Assembly: GCF_018449545.1 (NCBI RefSeq)
Contig: NZ_JAAVUR010000017.1
Span: 1 to 64,000 of the forward strand
Source: Granulicella sp. dw_53
GTDB lineage: Bacteria > Acidobacteriota > Terriglobia > Terriglobales > Acidobacteriaceae
DNA: 64,000 nt
Direction of reading: 5' to 3'
Of this stretch, positions 33,812-42,043 are shown piece after piece. The first letter of the stretch is position 1, and every line of letters starts with the position of its first letter. A program made the position numbers and the translations under genes. The notes beneath the pieces are model-generated. The model was not told where the DNA came from. It ran no database searches and saw only the letters and a program-made list of their open reading frames with translations.

Positions 33812-33838
33812 AGGAATCCTGTGAAGCAACTCGTCCAT
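33570..33838 (-). pseudogene. Cupin-domain protein, N-terminal fragment
   Basis: From the ATG at 33838 the ORF reads MDELLHRIPSVEGVRKIGV, then FDVAGAHFVWKVKAEDSAMSF, LAPGESVPVHSHTSAEYFSVL and GKEEWVR, after which similarity stops. The intact paralogue at 41007-41525 has the same blocks (IPAVEGVRK, WKVKAEDSA, PVHSHTSAESFYVL, GKEDWVR) followed by a second half that is missing here. The first cupin metal motif (HSHTSAE) is retained, the second is lost. The cut abuts the truncated AttH-like gene on the opposite strand. About two-thirds of residues match the paralogue by eye. Confidence 0.82.
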
Positions 33839-33928
33839 TCTCATCCCCTTGGTTTGTGCACATGCATGCTGGTTTGTGTTGTCGTCTCGCACGACAGACA
33901 CGCCGCGAGACGTTGTTGGATCCGGTAA

Positions 33929-34579
33929 TTACCCAACCGAAGCCACAGAGGCATGTTTGGCGCCGCGGCTCCGCTTTGTATAAGGGGCCGCGAGAGAGTC
34001 ACTATGGGATGGCCAAGCGTTCATCGCCGATCGCGCAAGCGCTCTCAGTTCTCTTCTCCCTGCGCCACCCTGCCCCTCAAGAGCCATACCCCAAGCAACC
34101 ACCATGACGTAGTTTGCGAGAGCCTCTGCGCTGGTACCTACAGGGAGATCGTCTTCAGCAATCGCCTTTTGGAAACGTTTGCGCAGAGCCTTCTTTCGGA
34201 ATTCACGATGTTCTTTCAGCTCTTCGCGTATACCGTCCCCATCAGCTATCCATGCACTGTTCATTGCCAGACACCCCGGAGGGTGATCTGGCGACGACAG
34301 GAGGTCTGCATAGCCAAACAAGAGTCGCTCTGCGACCGCGCGGGCGGTCTTTTCTTCGAGTGCCTGAGCTGCAAATCCAAGGTACTGCTCCCGATAGCGT
34401 TGCAGAACCAGACGAAAAAGAGCGGCCTTGCTTTTGAAGGCGATGTAAAAGCTGGGCGGGTTGATCCCCATGCCTCCCGTGAGATCTGCAAGGGATGTTC
34501 CTTCGTACCCCTTTTCCCAGAAAAGCTTCGCCGCAACTTCAATCGCCGTGTCTACATCAAATTCGCGCGTTCGTCCCAT
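33929..34579 (-). CDS. TetR/AcrR family transcriptional regulator
   Basis: A 216-residue repressor-type regulator. The frame is open to 34903 because it runs into the neighbouring pseudogene, but the HTH begins at MGRTREFDVDTAIEVAAKLF with ATG at 34579 behind AAAGGTG. The HTH continues WEKGYEGTSLADLTGGMGIN and PPSFYIAFKSKAALF. The C-terminal ligand domain contains PDHPPGCLAMNSAW and ALANYVMVVAWGMALEG. It lies just downstream of a decayed Old Yellow Enzyme gene on the same strand, matching the TetR/OYE pairing of the intact set at 42.0-44.0 kb, although there the two are divergent and the TetR protein is not the same subtype. Its target is probably the neighbouring oxidoreductases. Confidence 0.88.
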   Translation of the reverse strand: MGRTREFDVDTAIEVAAKLFWEKGYEGTSLADLTGGMGINPPSFYIAFKSKAALFRLVLQRYREQYLGFAAQALEEKTARAVAERLLFGYADLLSSPDHPPGCLAMNSAWIADGDGIREELKEHREFRKKALRKRFQKAIAEDDLPVGTSAEALANYVMVVAWGMALEGQGGAGRRELRALARSAMNAWPSHSDSLAAPYTKRSRGAKHASVASVG

Positions 34580-34613
34580 CTCTGCACCTTTCTTCTCTCG
34601 CGTGGCCCTTCTT

Positions 34614-35095
34614 TTAGAGTGACGCCGTAGACGACTCCTGTTCCTCAAGGGACGGATAGGTTGTGCACCCGTCTGGGCCACCCTGATAGTAGGTAGCCAT
34701 ATTGCCTTCAGCGAAGGGGGTGTTTCTAGAAAATCGCCCGGGGAGGTGCGACACAGAGCCCGAATGCGCGATTTGAACGTAGACCTTTCCGCCATTGTTG
34801 TGAACGACGGACGTAACCCGCGCCCATGCTTCCACCCGCTGATTGTTGTAAATACTTGGAACGCGAATGCTGTCGATGGCCTGCTTGCTGATATACGCTC
34901 CACCTGTGATGATCAAACCTGCCGAGGCTCTTTGAGCGTAGTACTCAGCTTCGAGAGTTCCTGGCGCGCTCTCCGGTGATTTCGTCCTTCCTCGGGTCAT
35001 GGTGCCATGGCGATGCGATTCTTCAGTTTCAACGACCCGAGTGTGTAAGAAGCTAGGGTAGCCTCTGTCCCATCGACATTCTGTTCTGTGCTCAT
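34614..35095 (-). pseudogene. Old Yellow Enzyme-like NADH:flavin oxidoreductase, internally deleted
   Basis: Remnant of an FMN ene-reductase. From the ATG at 35095 it reads MSTEQNVDGTEATLASYTLG and SLKLKNRIAMAP. One base is then missing, and the frame resumes as TMTRGRTKSPESAPGTLEAE, YYAQRASAGLIITGGAY through VYVQIAHSGSVSHL. Here about 200 residues of the TIM barrel are absent: the sequence jumps to PGRFSRNTPFAEGNMATYYQ, the extreme C-terminal block. The intact paralogue at 42792-44030 has every piece (MSPMTRGRTD, YYTQRASAGL, HSGSISHPDLLAGE, ERFSRNVPIAEGD), which makes the deletion obvious. It is clearly inactive. Confidence 0.93.
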
Positions 35096-35142
35096 GCAAA
35101 TTCCTTTCAGGTGCGGTGAGAGATCGCTGGGCAACGTTCGTC

Positions 35143-36087
35143 TCAAACGTTTAACGTGTTGTTATCGAAGCGAGTAAGAACCAGCTTGCCTGCGACGTGT
35201 CGCTTCTCTGCGACCCTATGTGCTTCGGCAGCATCCTCCAACGCGAAAGTCTGAATAGGGGGAGTACGGACTGCTCCTAGTTCCAGCAGTTCCAGCACGC
35301 GTTCGAGGTGGCGACGATCTCTCCGAACATCTGGTCGCACCGCGCGCACATCTTTTCTAGGCGACACAAAATTCTGGGACGCAGGAGCAATCCAGATGAG
35401 CCGTCCGGAAGGTTTGAGAACCTCGTAGGACTGCACCTGTGTCTGTCCGCCCACGGTGTCGAAGACCACATCGCACGGAGGGGAAGCGATACGGAAGTCT
35501 TCCGTTGCATAGTCGATGACACGTTCGACTCCCAGGCGTTGCACAAATTTGCGATTGGACGCGCTGGCGGTCGCGATGACTTGGGCACCCAAGTAAAGCG
35601 CCAGTGGAACAGCAAACGATCCGACGCCACCGGCCGCACCATGGATTAGAACGGTGTCGGCGGGTTGCACTTGAGCGGTATCTTCTAAGGCCCAAACAGC
35701 TGTAATGCCCGTCAAGGCTACTGCCGATGCCTCAGCGTGCGAGAGCCAATGCGGTTTCCTGACCACCAGATGGGCAGGCAGCGCAAGCTGCTCAGCGTAG
35801 GTACCGTCTCTTCCTTGATCGAGGACGCCAAACACCGACTCTCCACACGCGAGATCAGATACTCCCGGCCCGACTGAGCTGACCACCCCAGAGAAGTCCC
35901 TGCCGAGTACGTGTGGGAAGGATGCTTTGTAAGCTCCTGTCCCGCTGCGTGTCTTGGCGTCTACTCCATTAATGCTGGCCGCATGAACATCGACAACGAC
36001 TTCCCCTGGAGCGGCAACAGGGTCGGCCAACTGAGTAATCTCCAGTACCTCCGGCCCCCCGTATTTGCGGAATGCGATCGCTCTCAC
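35143..36087 (-). CDS. NADP-dependent quinone oxidoreductase-like MDR protein
   Basis: Zinc-independent medium-chain dehydrogenase/reductase of 314 residues. It begins MRAIAFRKYGGPEVLEITQL, then GEVVVDVHAASINGVDAKTR, and has the Rossmann dinucleotide site HGAAGGVGSFAVPLALYLGA near residue 148. The segment FPHVLGRDFSGVVSSVG is the usual GroES-like domain end; no structural zinc cysteines are present. NAD(P)H-dependent reduction of quinones or enals is expected. It lies downstream of the OYE remnant region and is divergent from a frameshifted cupin gene at 36219. A paralogue of the same superfamily is at 45573-46541, next to the other OYE set. The C-terminal end is slightly shorter than average but complete. 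Confidence 0.9.
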   Translation of the reverse strand: MRAIAFRKYGGPEVLEITQLADPVAAPGEVVVDVHAASINGVDAKTRSGTGAYKASFPHVLGRDFSGVVSSVGPGVSDLACGESVFGVLDQGRDGTYAEQLALPAHLVVRKPHWLSHAEASAVALTGITAVWALEDTAQVQPADTVLIHGAAGGVGSFAVPLALYLGAQVIATASASNRKFVQRLGVERVIDYATEDFRIASPPCDVVFDTVGGQTQVQSYEVLKPSGRLIWIAPASQNFVSPRKDVRAVRPDVRRDRRHLERVLELLELGAVRTPPIQTFALEDAAEAHRVAEKRHVAGKLVLTRFDNNTLNV

Positions 36088-36218
36088 GCTGCTGTACCTG
36101 TGAGCCGCTACCTTTTCTGTAGTGACTCATAAGAAAAGATGCATCCAGAGAGCGTTGGTTGCAATCTTTTATGTATCAGCTGCTACGCAATCGGCAGCAA
36201 CAAGAGAGAGGTGTCTTC

Positions 36219-36611
36219 GTGGAGATCAAACGTGTAGGAACTCAAGCATCGACAGTGCCGCCTTCCAGCTATCTAACCGGGGCCGTGCGTGTCGATCCGC
36301 TCTACGAAGCATCAACTCCCTCGCGTCTCCACAGTGTTCAGGTGACGTTTGAGCCAGGAGCTCGCACTGCCTGGCATATGCATCCTGTTGGCCAGCTATT
36401 GATTGTCACTGCTGGCTCTGGCTGGGCACAGACCGAATCCGGCCCAATCGAAGAGATTCGATCCGGAGATATTGTGGTTCGAACCCGGCGAGAAACATTG
36501 GCACGGCGCCGCGCCCACCACCGCCATGACCCATATCGCCATTCAAGAGAGCTGGACGAGAGCGCGATCACCTGGATGGACAAGGTCAGCGACGACGAGT
36601 ACAGCAAGTAA
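36219..36611 (+). pseudogene. Cupin protein with two frameshifts removing the second metal motif
   Basis: A small cupin of the type found beside carboxymuconolactone decarboxylase-like genes. A GTG at 36219 starts VEIKRVGTQASTVPP, and the first cupin motif is intact (WHMHPVGQLLIVTAGSGW). Near 36475 the frame slips: the expected WFEPGEKHWHGAAPTTAMTH block is encoded in the +1 frame. Near 36548 it slips back, so that the end, ITWMDKVSDDEYSK, is again in the first frame. The ORF is therefore open throughout but carries about 25 wrong residues (RTRRETLARRRAHHRHDPYRH) in place of motif 2. Loss of the metal site makes an active protein unlikely. Confidence 0.82.
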
Positions 36612-36663
36612 GCAGCAACGCTGGCGTACGCTGCAGCTAGCGACCAAAACTAAAGGAGAAACA

Positions 36664-36918
36664 GTGGACACCTCAACCCAGGCGGCCGACCAAATCCGCC
36701 TCATCAAGGAATACTTCTTGAAGGGAGACGCTGGCGATCCGACGATTCTCGACCTGTTTGCCGATGATGTGGAGATTCGCTCTCCGAAGTTCGGTACCAG
36801 GTCTGGAAAGACCTTGTGCCTCTTTTTATACAGGGCTTACTTGGGGTAGTTCAAAGCCTCACCATGTCCACTTACATCATCGCCAAGCAAACAACTCCGG
36901 CCTCACATCCGGGTTAAG
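36664..36918 (+). pseudogene. SnoaL/NTF2-like protein fragment
   Basis: GTG at 36664 behind AAAGGAG starts VDTSTQAADQIRLIKEYFLK and GDAGDPTILDLFADDVEIRS, PKFGTRSGK, the N-terminal half of an NTF2-like (SnoaL-type) small alpha+beta barrel. After this the frame shifts, and a continuation GLLGVVQSLTMSTYIIAKQ can be read in another frame before the sequence is lost at the lipoprotein gene. Roughly 85 of about 135 residues remain. It follows the frameshifted cupin by 52 bases, a common pairing in cupin/SnoaL/CMD stress clusters. Confidence 0.65.
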
Positions 36919-36925
36919 GAAACAC

Positions 36926-38047
36926 ATGACTACACGATTCAACTCGGCCTTGCTCGCTTCATCTGCAGCACTGTTGTTCTCTCTCGCTGGCTGCTCGACG
37001 GTGACGAACACTCCTCCTACCCAGACGAAGGAACCTCCCGCTCTGCAGCATATTGTTTTCGTCGGTGACAGCTTCACTCACGGACGCTACCTGCCGGTAC
37101 GGACGTACAACAATACTCCGGGAACGGGTGGCATCGGTTCCACCGTTGCCTCTACGAACGTAGTGGACGAGAACTTTGGCACCGTGGTGACAGCAAGGCA
37201 GGAGTCAAGCGCTGGCGAGACGGGGCCGTGGGGCGGCATCCCGGGGATTTTTGCGGAATTCGCGAGCGAAGCTGGGCTTCCCTACGATGTACACATCGAG
37301 GCGATCTCAGAGACTTCGTTGGCAGACAACTACTCCGCCGCAAGCGACGTCATCACGCGACCAAGCTGGACCGCAGTGGTTCTACAGGAAGCGACGTTCC
37401 AGCCTATTCCATCGAACCTCTCGCTGGACAGCCACAGTGATCCTACTGCGTTCTGCAAAGCGATCGACACCATCGAGGCAGGGGTTCACGCGGCAGCTCC
37501 CGCCGCCAAGGTGTTCCTCTACGAAACGGGTGCGCCGGCTGATATGGCCTATAGCCTCAGCACCGAGCAGTCGGCCTTCTCTGATGCTGCATACCTTTCC
37601 GCGCTTGGAACCCTTACTTCTGCGTACCACGATGCCTATCTCAGCGCAGCAACGCGGAACAAGAACATCGCCGGGATCGCTCCTACCGGCGATGCGTGGG
37701 CATTGGCTTGGTCGCAGGGAATGGCCAATCCTGACCCGTATGGTGGGTCTGCAACGGGCTTCTCGCTAACATTCAACTACCAGAAGGGCAGCTCACCCGT
37801 GACGCGGGACGTGCCGACGGATCCGGGCTTTCATCACCCAAGCATCTATGGTGCCTATCTGAATGCGCTTGTCTTGTTCCAACGCATTACTGGCACGGAT
37901 GCAAGAACGTTGGGGCACTCTGAATTGGCTGCTGCAAGTCTAGGCATCTCGCCAGACGCTGCCGCCAATCTGCAATCCGCGGCTTGGCTTGCGGTGAGAC
38001 AGCAGAACTCTACCTTTTCTGCCGCCAACTACGACCCCTGCCGGTGA
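36926..38047 (+). CDS. SGNH-hydrolase superfamily lipoprotein
   Basis: Exported lipoprotein of 373 residues from the ATG at 36926; signal peptide with lipobox LAGC (Cys about residue 22). The SGNH/GDSL fold is indicated by block I VFVGDSFTHGRYLP (nucleophile Ser), TAVVLQEATFQP in the region of block III, and PGFHHPSIYGAYLNALVLF near the C-terminus, which carries the catalytic His and its preceding Asp (TDPGFHH). Several members of this group act on acetylated polysaccharides. The frame is open upstream, but that part overlaps the SnoaL remnant and lacks a signal sequence. It appears intact and stands alone, with a different composition from the debris upstream. Confidence 0.8.
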   Translation: MTTRFNSALLASSAALLFSLAGCSTVTNTPPTQTKEPPALQHIVFVGDSFTHGRYLPVRTYNNTPGTGGIGSTVASTNVVDENFGTVVTARQESSAGETGPWGGIPGIFAEFASEAGLPYDVHIEAISETSLADNYSAASDVITRPSWTAVVLQEATFQPIPSNLSLDSHSDPTAFCKAIDTIEAGVHAAAPAAKVFLYETGAPADMAYSLSTEQSAFSDAAYLSALGTLTSAYHDAYLSAATRNKNIAGIAPTGDAWALAWSQGMANPDPYGGSATGFSLTFNYQKGSSPVTRDVPTDPGFHHPSIYGAYLNALVLFQRITGTDARTLGHSELAAASLGISPDAAANLQSAAWLAVRQQNSTFSAANYDPCR

Positions 38048-38368
38048 AGGAGAGCAACATGTTCGTAGAAAAATCACATAGTCGCCTGGCGTATGAAGAC
38101 GGAACTTAACTGATATGGCCCGTTCCCGTTCCGACGTTGGCCAGCGTACAAACAGTACCTCCGTCATCGGAGAGAGTGAAATAGGCCGTCACATCCGGGC
38201 GGTTCTTGCCGAACTTTCTGCCAACAATCGTTTTTCTTTAGCGCGAACCTTGGCTGCCTTCCACAGGAACCCAATCGTCGCCCTTACGGATCCCAGCAAG
38301 GCGAGATGAGACTGATCGTGGAGCCAATCCAAAACGAGCTGTCGATAGCCGTATGCGTTTAGGACACA

Positions 38369-38638
38369 TTGACGATGAAGTGCCAGACCATTTCAGCATC
38401 CGTAACCGGCTGTCGCTTACGTTACCTTAAAAGGCGGCTCGATCTTAGCCGCTACGACAGAATTACCGGGTTCACCGAAAGAGAGCTACTGCGGATCGCA
38501 GCCGTAGTCGAAGGAGAGTCGATTCACGTTCGGCTCGACGACCCACTTGCTCGTCTTCTCCACCCGGCCGTCGCAAATGCCGCATCGGCAACCATCTCGG
38601 CTCGGCATGCGATGGACAGGCTAAAAACACTCAAATGA
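38369..38638 (+). CDS. Hypothetical ORF, doubtful
   Basis: An 89-codon ORF (MTMKCQTISASVTGCRLRYL...) in an otherwise gene-free 900-base stretch (38048-38947). The end, TERELLRIAAVVEGESIHVR, then HPAVANAASATISARHAMDRL, has a helical look, but no family is recognised and no ribosome-binding site stands out. Reverse-strand readings near 38110-38210 (RPDVTAYFTLSDDGGTVCTL) also look protein-like but are open only briefly. Either could be remnant sequence. Confidence 0.25.
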   Translation: MTMKCQTISASVTGCRLRYLKRRLDLSRYDRITGFTERELLRIAAVVEGESIHVRLDDPLARLLHPAVANAASATISARHAMDRLKTLK

Positions 38639-38947
38639 TTCCAATTTCGCACCGAAAAACTCATCTTTGCGCAGTAAAGTTTTGTCCTTCCCTAGATACG
38701 GGACTCTCGGTAACTCAATGCAGAAGATCGCTTCTCACTTTTGTGATCGCTCTTGGATTGGCTGTGTAGGTGAGTAGGAGAGCAGAGTCCTACGCTTCAC
38801 CCCAATAGATGCTTAATGGGAGCACGCAATTGCAGACGGTCCCTCCGGTATTTTCGAGTTGCTGTCTGGAGAAGGACTACTTGATGCACTGGTAATACCA
38901 AGATCTACTCATCTTTAATCCTTGCCTTATGACATATCTGAATAGTC

Positions 38948-39418
38948 TTATTCATTACGCACTGAGAAGAGACGGAGATATCTCCGTCTCTTCTTTTCTC
39001 GAATATCCCGAAGGACGCTGGTGGATGCAATAGCGGCACGAACGGCTGCTCGCGCGTAAAGCTCCTTCCGGGTATTAGCCTGATCCCATGAAGCGTCTGG
39101 ACCAATAATTCCATAACCAATAGCTTTTTCGTGTTGGAGAGAAGAATTTAGCAGTAAGGTACTGACCGTATGCGCCATCACTTCACCATGCTGGGTCTCT
39201 CCTTTTTCGATAAACCCAAGAACGACCACGGATGTAACATGCTCTTTCCTCAAAAGAGCGTCAGCTATCAAAGGGATTTCATAAGCACCATGCACATGTG
39301 AAACTATCGCTATCTCTACACCTAGAATCGTTGTCTCATCCCGAGCTGCCATTAGCATTGCCTCGCTAATATCCGGACTAAATTCCGCGACTACGATTCC
39401 AATCAAATTTGGGTCCAT
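38948..39418 (-). CDS. Lumazine synthase-like protein (RibH family, archaeal-like motif)
   Basis: A 156-residue protein with the complete 6,7-dimethyl-8-ribityllumazine synthase pattern: IGIVVAEFSPDISEAML at the N-terminus, VHGAYEIPLIADALL, VVVLGFIEKGETQHGEVMAH with the catalytic His, and YGIIGPDASWDQANTRKE. The enzyme joins the pyrimidine and dihydroxybutanone phosphate in riboflavin synthesis and forms cytoplasmic shells. The wording GETQH and LQHEKAIGYGIIGP is closer to archaeal lumazine synthases than to the usual bacterial RibH (GATTHF-type). No other rib genes are near, so it may be a second copy or a specialised paralogue. It lies 12 bases after a GNAT gene and is probably co-transcribed with it. 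A perfect 30-bp palindrome covers its last codons. Confidence 0.75.
   Translation of the reverse strand: MDPNLIGIVVAEFSPDISEAMLMAARDETTILGVEIAIVSHVHGAYEIPLIADALLRKEHVTSVVVLGFIEKGETQHGEVMAHTVSTLLLNSSLQHEKAIGYGIIGPDASWDQANTRKELYARAAVRAAIASTSVLRDIREKKRRRYLRLFSVRNE
38965..38994. repeat. Perfect 30-bp palindrome at the 3' end of the lumazine synthase-like gene
   Basis: AGAAGAGACGGAGAT followed by its exact reverse complement, centred at 38979/38980. On the plus strand it is followed by TTTCTC, so it could act as a terminator for plus-strand transcription. Within the gene it encodes the basic tail RRRYLRLF. Confidence 0.75.
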
Positions 39419-39430
39419 ACTATTCCTCTT

Positions 39431-39871
39431 TCAATGTTCAAATTGGTCTAAATCCAGTGTCATAGCGTGAATATAATCAAGCATCGTAAAACCTAAACTC
39501 TCGTAGAACCGCCGATTGTGTAACGCTGTGAAAAGCCCTACCATCCTTAACTGAAGGCATCTGCACTTGGCCAAGAGACGCGCAACAATCATTTTGCCGA
39601 TTCCGAGTTTTTGAAAGTTTGGATGGACCGCGATATCCCACAACGTGCCATAGTACGCTCCATCGCTAATCAATCGACCGAATCCTACGAGAATATCTCG
39701 ATCGTTATACACAACGACGATCTCTGTAGAAGATTTGATCGCCTCTCTCATTGCATCCACCGACCGCGTCCCCATTCCCACAATCTCGAAAAGACTGTTT
39801 AGATCCGCAAGATCAACCTTAGGTGGATTAATCTCAATACGAAATCCAGGCAATGAATTAGCAAGTATCAT
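39431..39871 (-). CDS. GNAT family N-acetyltransferase
   Basis: A 146-residue acetyltransferase. The acetyl-CoA-binding motif is AVHPNFQKLGIGKMIVARLL near residue 90, and the C-terminal LHNRRFYESLGFTMLDY is the usual final strand-helix region. Preceding strands VVVYNDRDILVGFGRLIS and YGTLWDIAV fit the fold. The substrate is unknown. It is 12 bases upstream of the lumazine synthase-like gene on the same strand and therefore likely forms a two-gene operon with it. Base composition is AT-richer than region 1. Confidence 0.82.
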   Translation of the reverse strand: MILANSLPGFRIEINPPKVDLADLNSLFEIVGMGTRSVDAMREAIKSSTEIVVVYNDRDILVGFGRLISDGAYYGTLWDIAVHPNFQKLGIGKMIVARLLAKCRCLQLRMVGLFTALHNRRFYESLGFTMLDYIHAMTLDLDQFEH

Positions 39872-40215
39872 GGCAGGCCAAATCCTTTATGTAGCGCCCT
39901 GCGCGGAGGGCACCGGTACCGAAGTTCGGTAAACAAGTTAGGCAGTTCGTAATAGGTGCAATCCGACTTAATTATGAGCAGATTTCTATGGCGCCATTAC
40001 ACTGCGGTACGAGAGGTGTGAAAACATGATGACGCGCCAATCCTCTTAGAGACGCTCTTCGCGTTTCTAGTAATCAAGGTATGACTAGGACCTCGACTAC
40101 GCCAAATAATCCTGAAAGTGACAGTCCGGCGGTCACCGCTGACAACTTGCGATGAAGCATGATGGATTTCTTAGGCAAATAGAGGTTATCTCGCGTGAAC
40201 GCCTATCAGTGGAAA
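39872..40215. other. Intergenic region
   Basis: About 340 bases between the GNAT start and the SDR stop. No gene or strong secondary structure recognised. Confidence 0.35.
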
Positions 40216-40965
40216 CTAGATCCAGATTCTCCCGCTGCCGACGAAAAGTTCGACGCCGGTGATGTAGCTTGCGTCATTGGAGGCCAAAAATACAACTGCC
40301 TTCGCAATCTCTTCAGGTAATCCCAACCGGCCAAGTGGAAAAATGGCCGCCGGGTTTTCGAAGCGGTATCTTTTATCGCACGTCTCAGCAAGATCTTTCA
40401 GTCCCTCAGTATTGGTTAGGTCGGGGCTGACGGCATTCACCCGAATCTTGCGGTCCTTCAGATCTTTTGTCCAACCGCGAACAAAAGAACGTACGGCTGC
40501 CTTGACCGCCGAATATATGCCGAAAGCGGGAACGGGCTTAATTGAAATCGTCGAGGCCTTCAGTACGATTGCTCCCCCGTTTGGAATGAGGGGAAGCGCT
40601 TTCTGCACTGTGAACAGAACGCTTTTCACCGTGGTGTTGAAGATGTGGTCAAAACTCTGTTCTGTTATCTGCCCGAGAGGGGCGTACAAGGCCTCACCCG
40701 CATCGGCGATTAGCACATCTAATCGACCCTGCTCTCGCCCAATCTGGGCGTAGAGCGCATCCAGATCGGCAAGGTTGGAGACCTCGGCGTGCACAGCCTT
40801 CGCGTGGTTTCCCAAAAACTTCGCTGCGACATCGAGTTCCGCCTGTCGCCGACCCGTGACGTAAACGAAAGCGCCTTCCTTGACGAATTGTTTGGCCGTA
40901 GCGAAGCCAATGCCTGAGCTCCCGTCTGTAACTAGCGCTACCTTGTCATCTAACTTACCCCCCAT
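40216..40965 (-). CDS. SDR family oxidoreductase
   Basis: Short-chain dehydrogenase/reductase of 249 residues. The cofactor loop is TDGSSGIG at about 14-21, where the family has TGGSSGIG, so the first glycine is replaced by Asp. The usual NNAG is IADAG. The catalytic Ser and YxxxK are kept in STISIKPVPAFGIYSAVKAA, and GLPEEIAKAVVFLASNDAS closes the domain. YVTGRRQ after the second strand suggests NADP(H). The altered loop may weaken cofactor binding or be tolerated; related SDRs with such changes exist. Its substrate is unknown. It is 41 bases downstream of a cupin gene on the same strand and probably co-transcribed. Confidence 0.87.
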   Translation of the reverse strand: MGGKLDDKVALVTDGSSGIGFATAKQFVKEGAFVYVTGRRQAELDVAAKFLGNHAKAVHAEVSNLADLDALYAQIGREQGRLDVLIADAGEALYAPLGQITEQSFDHIFNTTVKSVLFTVQKALPLIPNGGAIVLKASTISIKPVPAFGIYSAVKAAVRSFVRGWTKDLKDRKIRVNAVSPDLTNTEGLKDLAETCDKRYRFENPAAIFPLGRLGLPEEIAKAVVFLASNDASYITGVELFVGSGRIWI

Positions 40966-41006
40966 GCCTTTCCTCCTGTGGTGGACTTACGAGCTGTATC
41001 TTTCGT

Positions 41007-41525
41007 TTAGCTTGACCCGACATCGATTGGGGCGAAATACATGTGGTTCTCGCGTGCGATCTGAGCAATCTTGCCCATAGCCTCCGCTGGAGGGATGGAC
41101 GCGAAGCTAGAGGTTCGGTCTGCGTCGGCGACGGCATCAAAGAAAGTCTGATGAACCGCTGTCGATATCCCAAGCACACGACAATCGGAAGACCCATGGT
41201 TATAGAAGCCGTGCAGCGAGTTTGGAGGAAGGATCACGATGTCACCGGCCTCACAGCGAACCCAGTCCTCTTTTCCGCCACTCACGCGGAAAAAGTCGGC
41301 GATGCCTGACAGTACGTAGAACGATTCCGCCGAGGTATGACTGTGCACTGGAACACCTTCACCCGGGGCAAGTGTCATTTCGTTGACAGAGAATGAGTAT
41401 GCACTGTCTTCCGCTTTTACTTTCCAGGTGAGATGAGCACCCGCGATATCGAATTTTTCACCTTCTCCTCGACTAACTTTACGAACGCCTTCGACGGCCG
41501 GGATGGTCTGCAAAACATCACTCAT
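41007..41525 (-). CDS. Cupin-domain protein
   Basis: A 172-residue single-domain cupin. Motif 1 is GVPVHSHTSAESFYVLSGIADFF in pieces (PVHSHTSAE carries His/His/Glu), and motif 2 is GDIVILPPNSLHGFYNHG with the final His. The N-terminal IPAVEGVRKVSRGEGEKFDI and C-terminal HMYFAPIDVG complete it. Such cupins are often found with SDR and flavin reductase genes and may be isomerases, dioxygenases or sensors. It lies just before an SDR gene (41-base gap). A truncated paralogue with the same opening blocks occurs at 33570-33838, which shows what the second half there has lost. A GAGTTC/AAGGAG-type site precedes its ATG. Confidence 0.85.
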   Translation of the reverse strand: MSDVLQTIPAVEGVRKVSRGEGEKFDIAGAHLTWKVKAEDSAYSFSVNEMTLAPGEGVPVHSHTSAESFYVLSGIADFFRVSGGKEDWVRCEAGDIVILPPNSLHGFYNHGSSDCRVLGISTAVHQTFFDAVADADRTSSFASIPPAEAMGKIAQIARENHMYFAPIDVGSS

Positions 41526-42043
41526 GACAAGAACTCCTTTTCTTTAAAACCGAATCAGTAACGCAGTTGTCCGATCCAGCTCATAAGGTAGCAGTTGGCT
41601 ACTGGCCACTCTTCATCAATCTGGACAAAGATTTGCTTGAAAGCGCCAGAGTGAAACGGCGGAGGGTCTATTCGTCGCTTGGCTATCTTCTAGATCCCTT
41701 ATCCCAAGGAGTGTCCGCGAACTCATGCTTTCCGAATCGAGCACAGAACTCTGCCGCAATGGCGACCATGCACCAAGCCGGAGGACATGATCTTCCTTGA
41801 TAAGCGTCCCTCTACAAAGCCCTGTCGCTCAACCAGTGCTTGCTCAGAGGCCGGATAAGATGGCAATTGCTAATCTAAGCTTCGGTGACCACGATCCACA
41901 TGCGCCCGAGTATGGCACCGCTCTTGGCTCGAGAAGGCAATCAGGCTCGACAGGCGGTGGACACTGATAGCTGGGCTCGCAAGGATGAGTCACTGAAGGA
42001 GTCACCAACGTTCAAGGGATCAATGTGTGCTTGCCTCAAGTGG
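41526..42043. other. Gene-free stretch
   Basis: About 520 bases with only short ORFs (for example 41567-41800 plus), none recognisable. It separates the cupin and TetR genes. Confidence 0.35.

Noticed and set aside
41567..41800. 77-codon plus-strand ORF upstream of the cupin gene
   Set aside because: No ribosome-binding site or family resemblance; probably chance.
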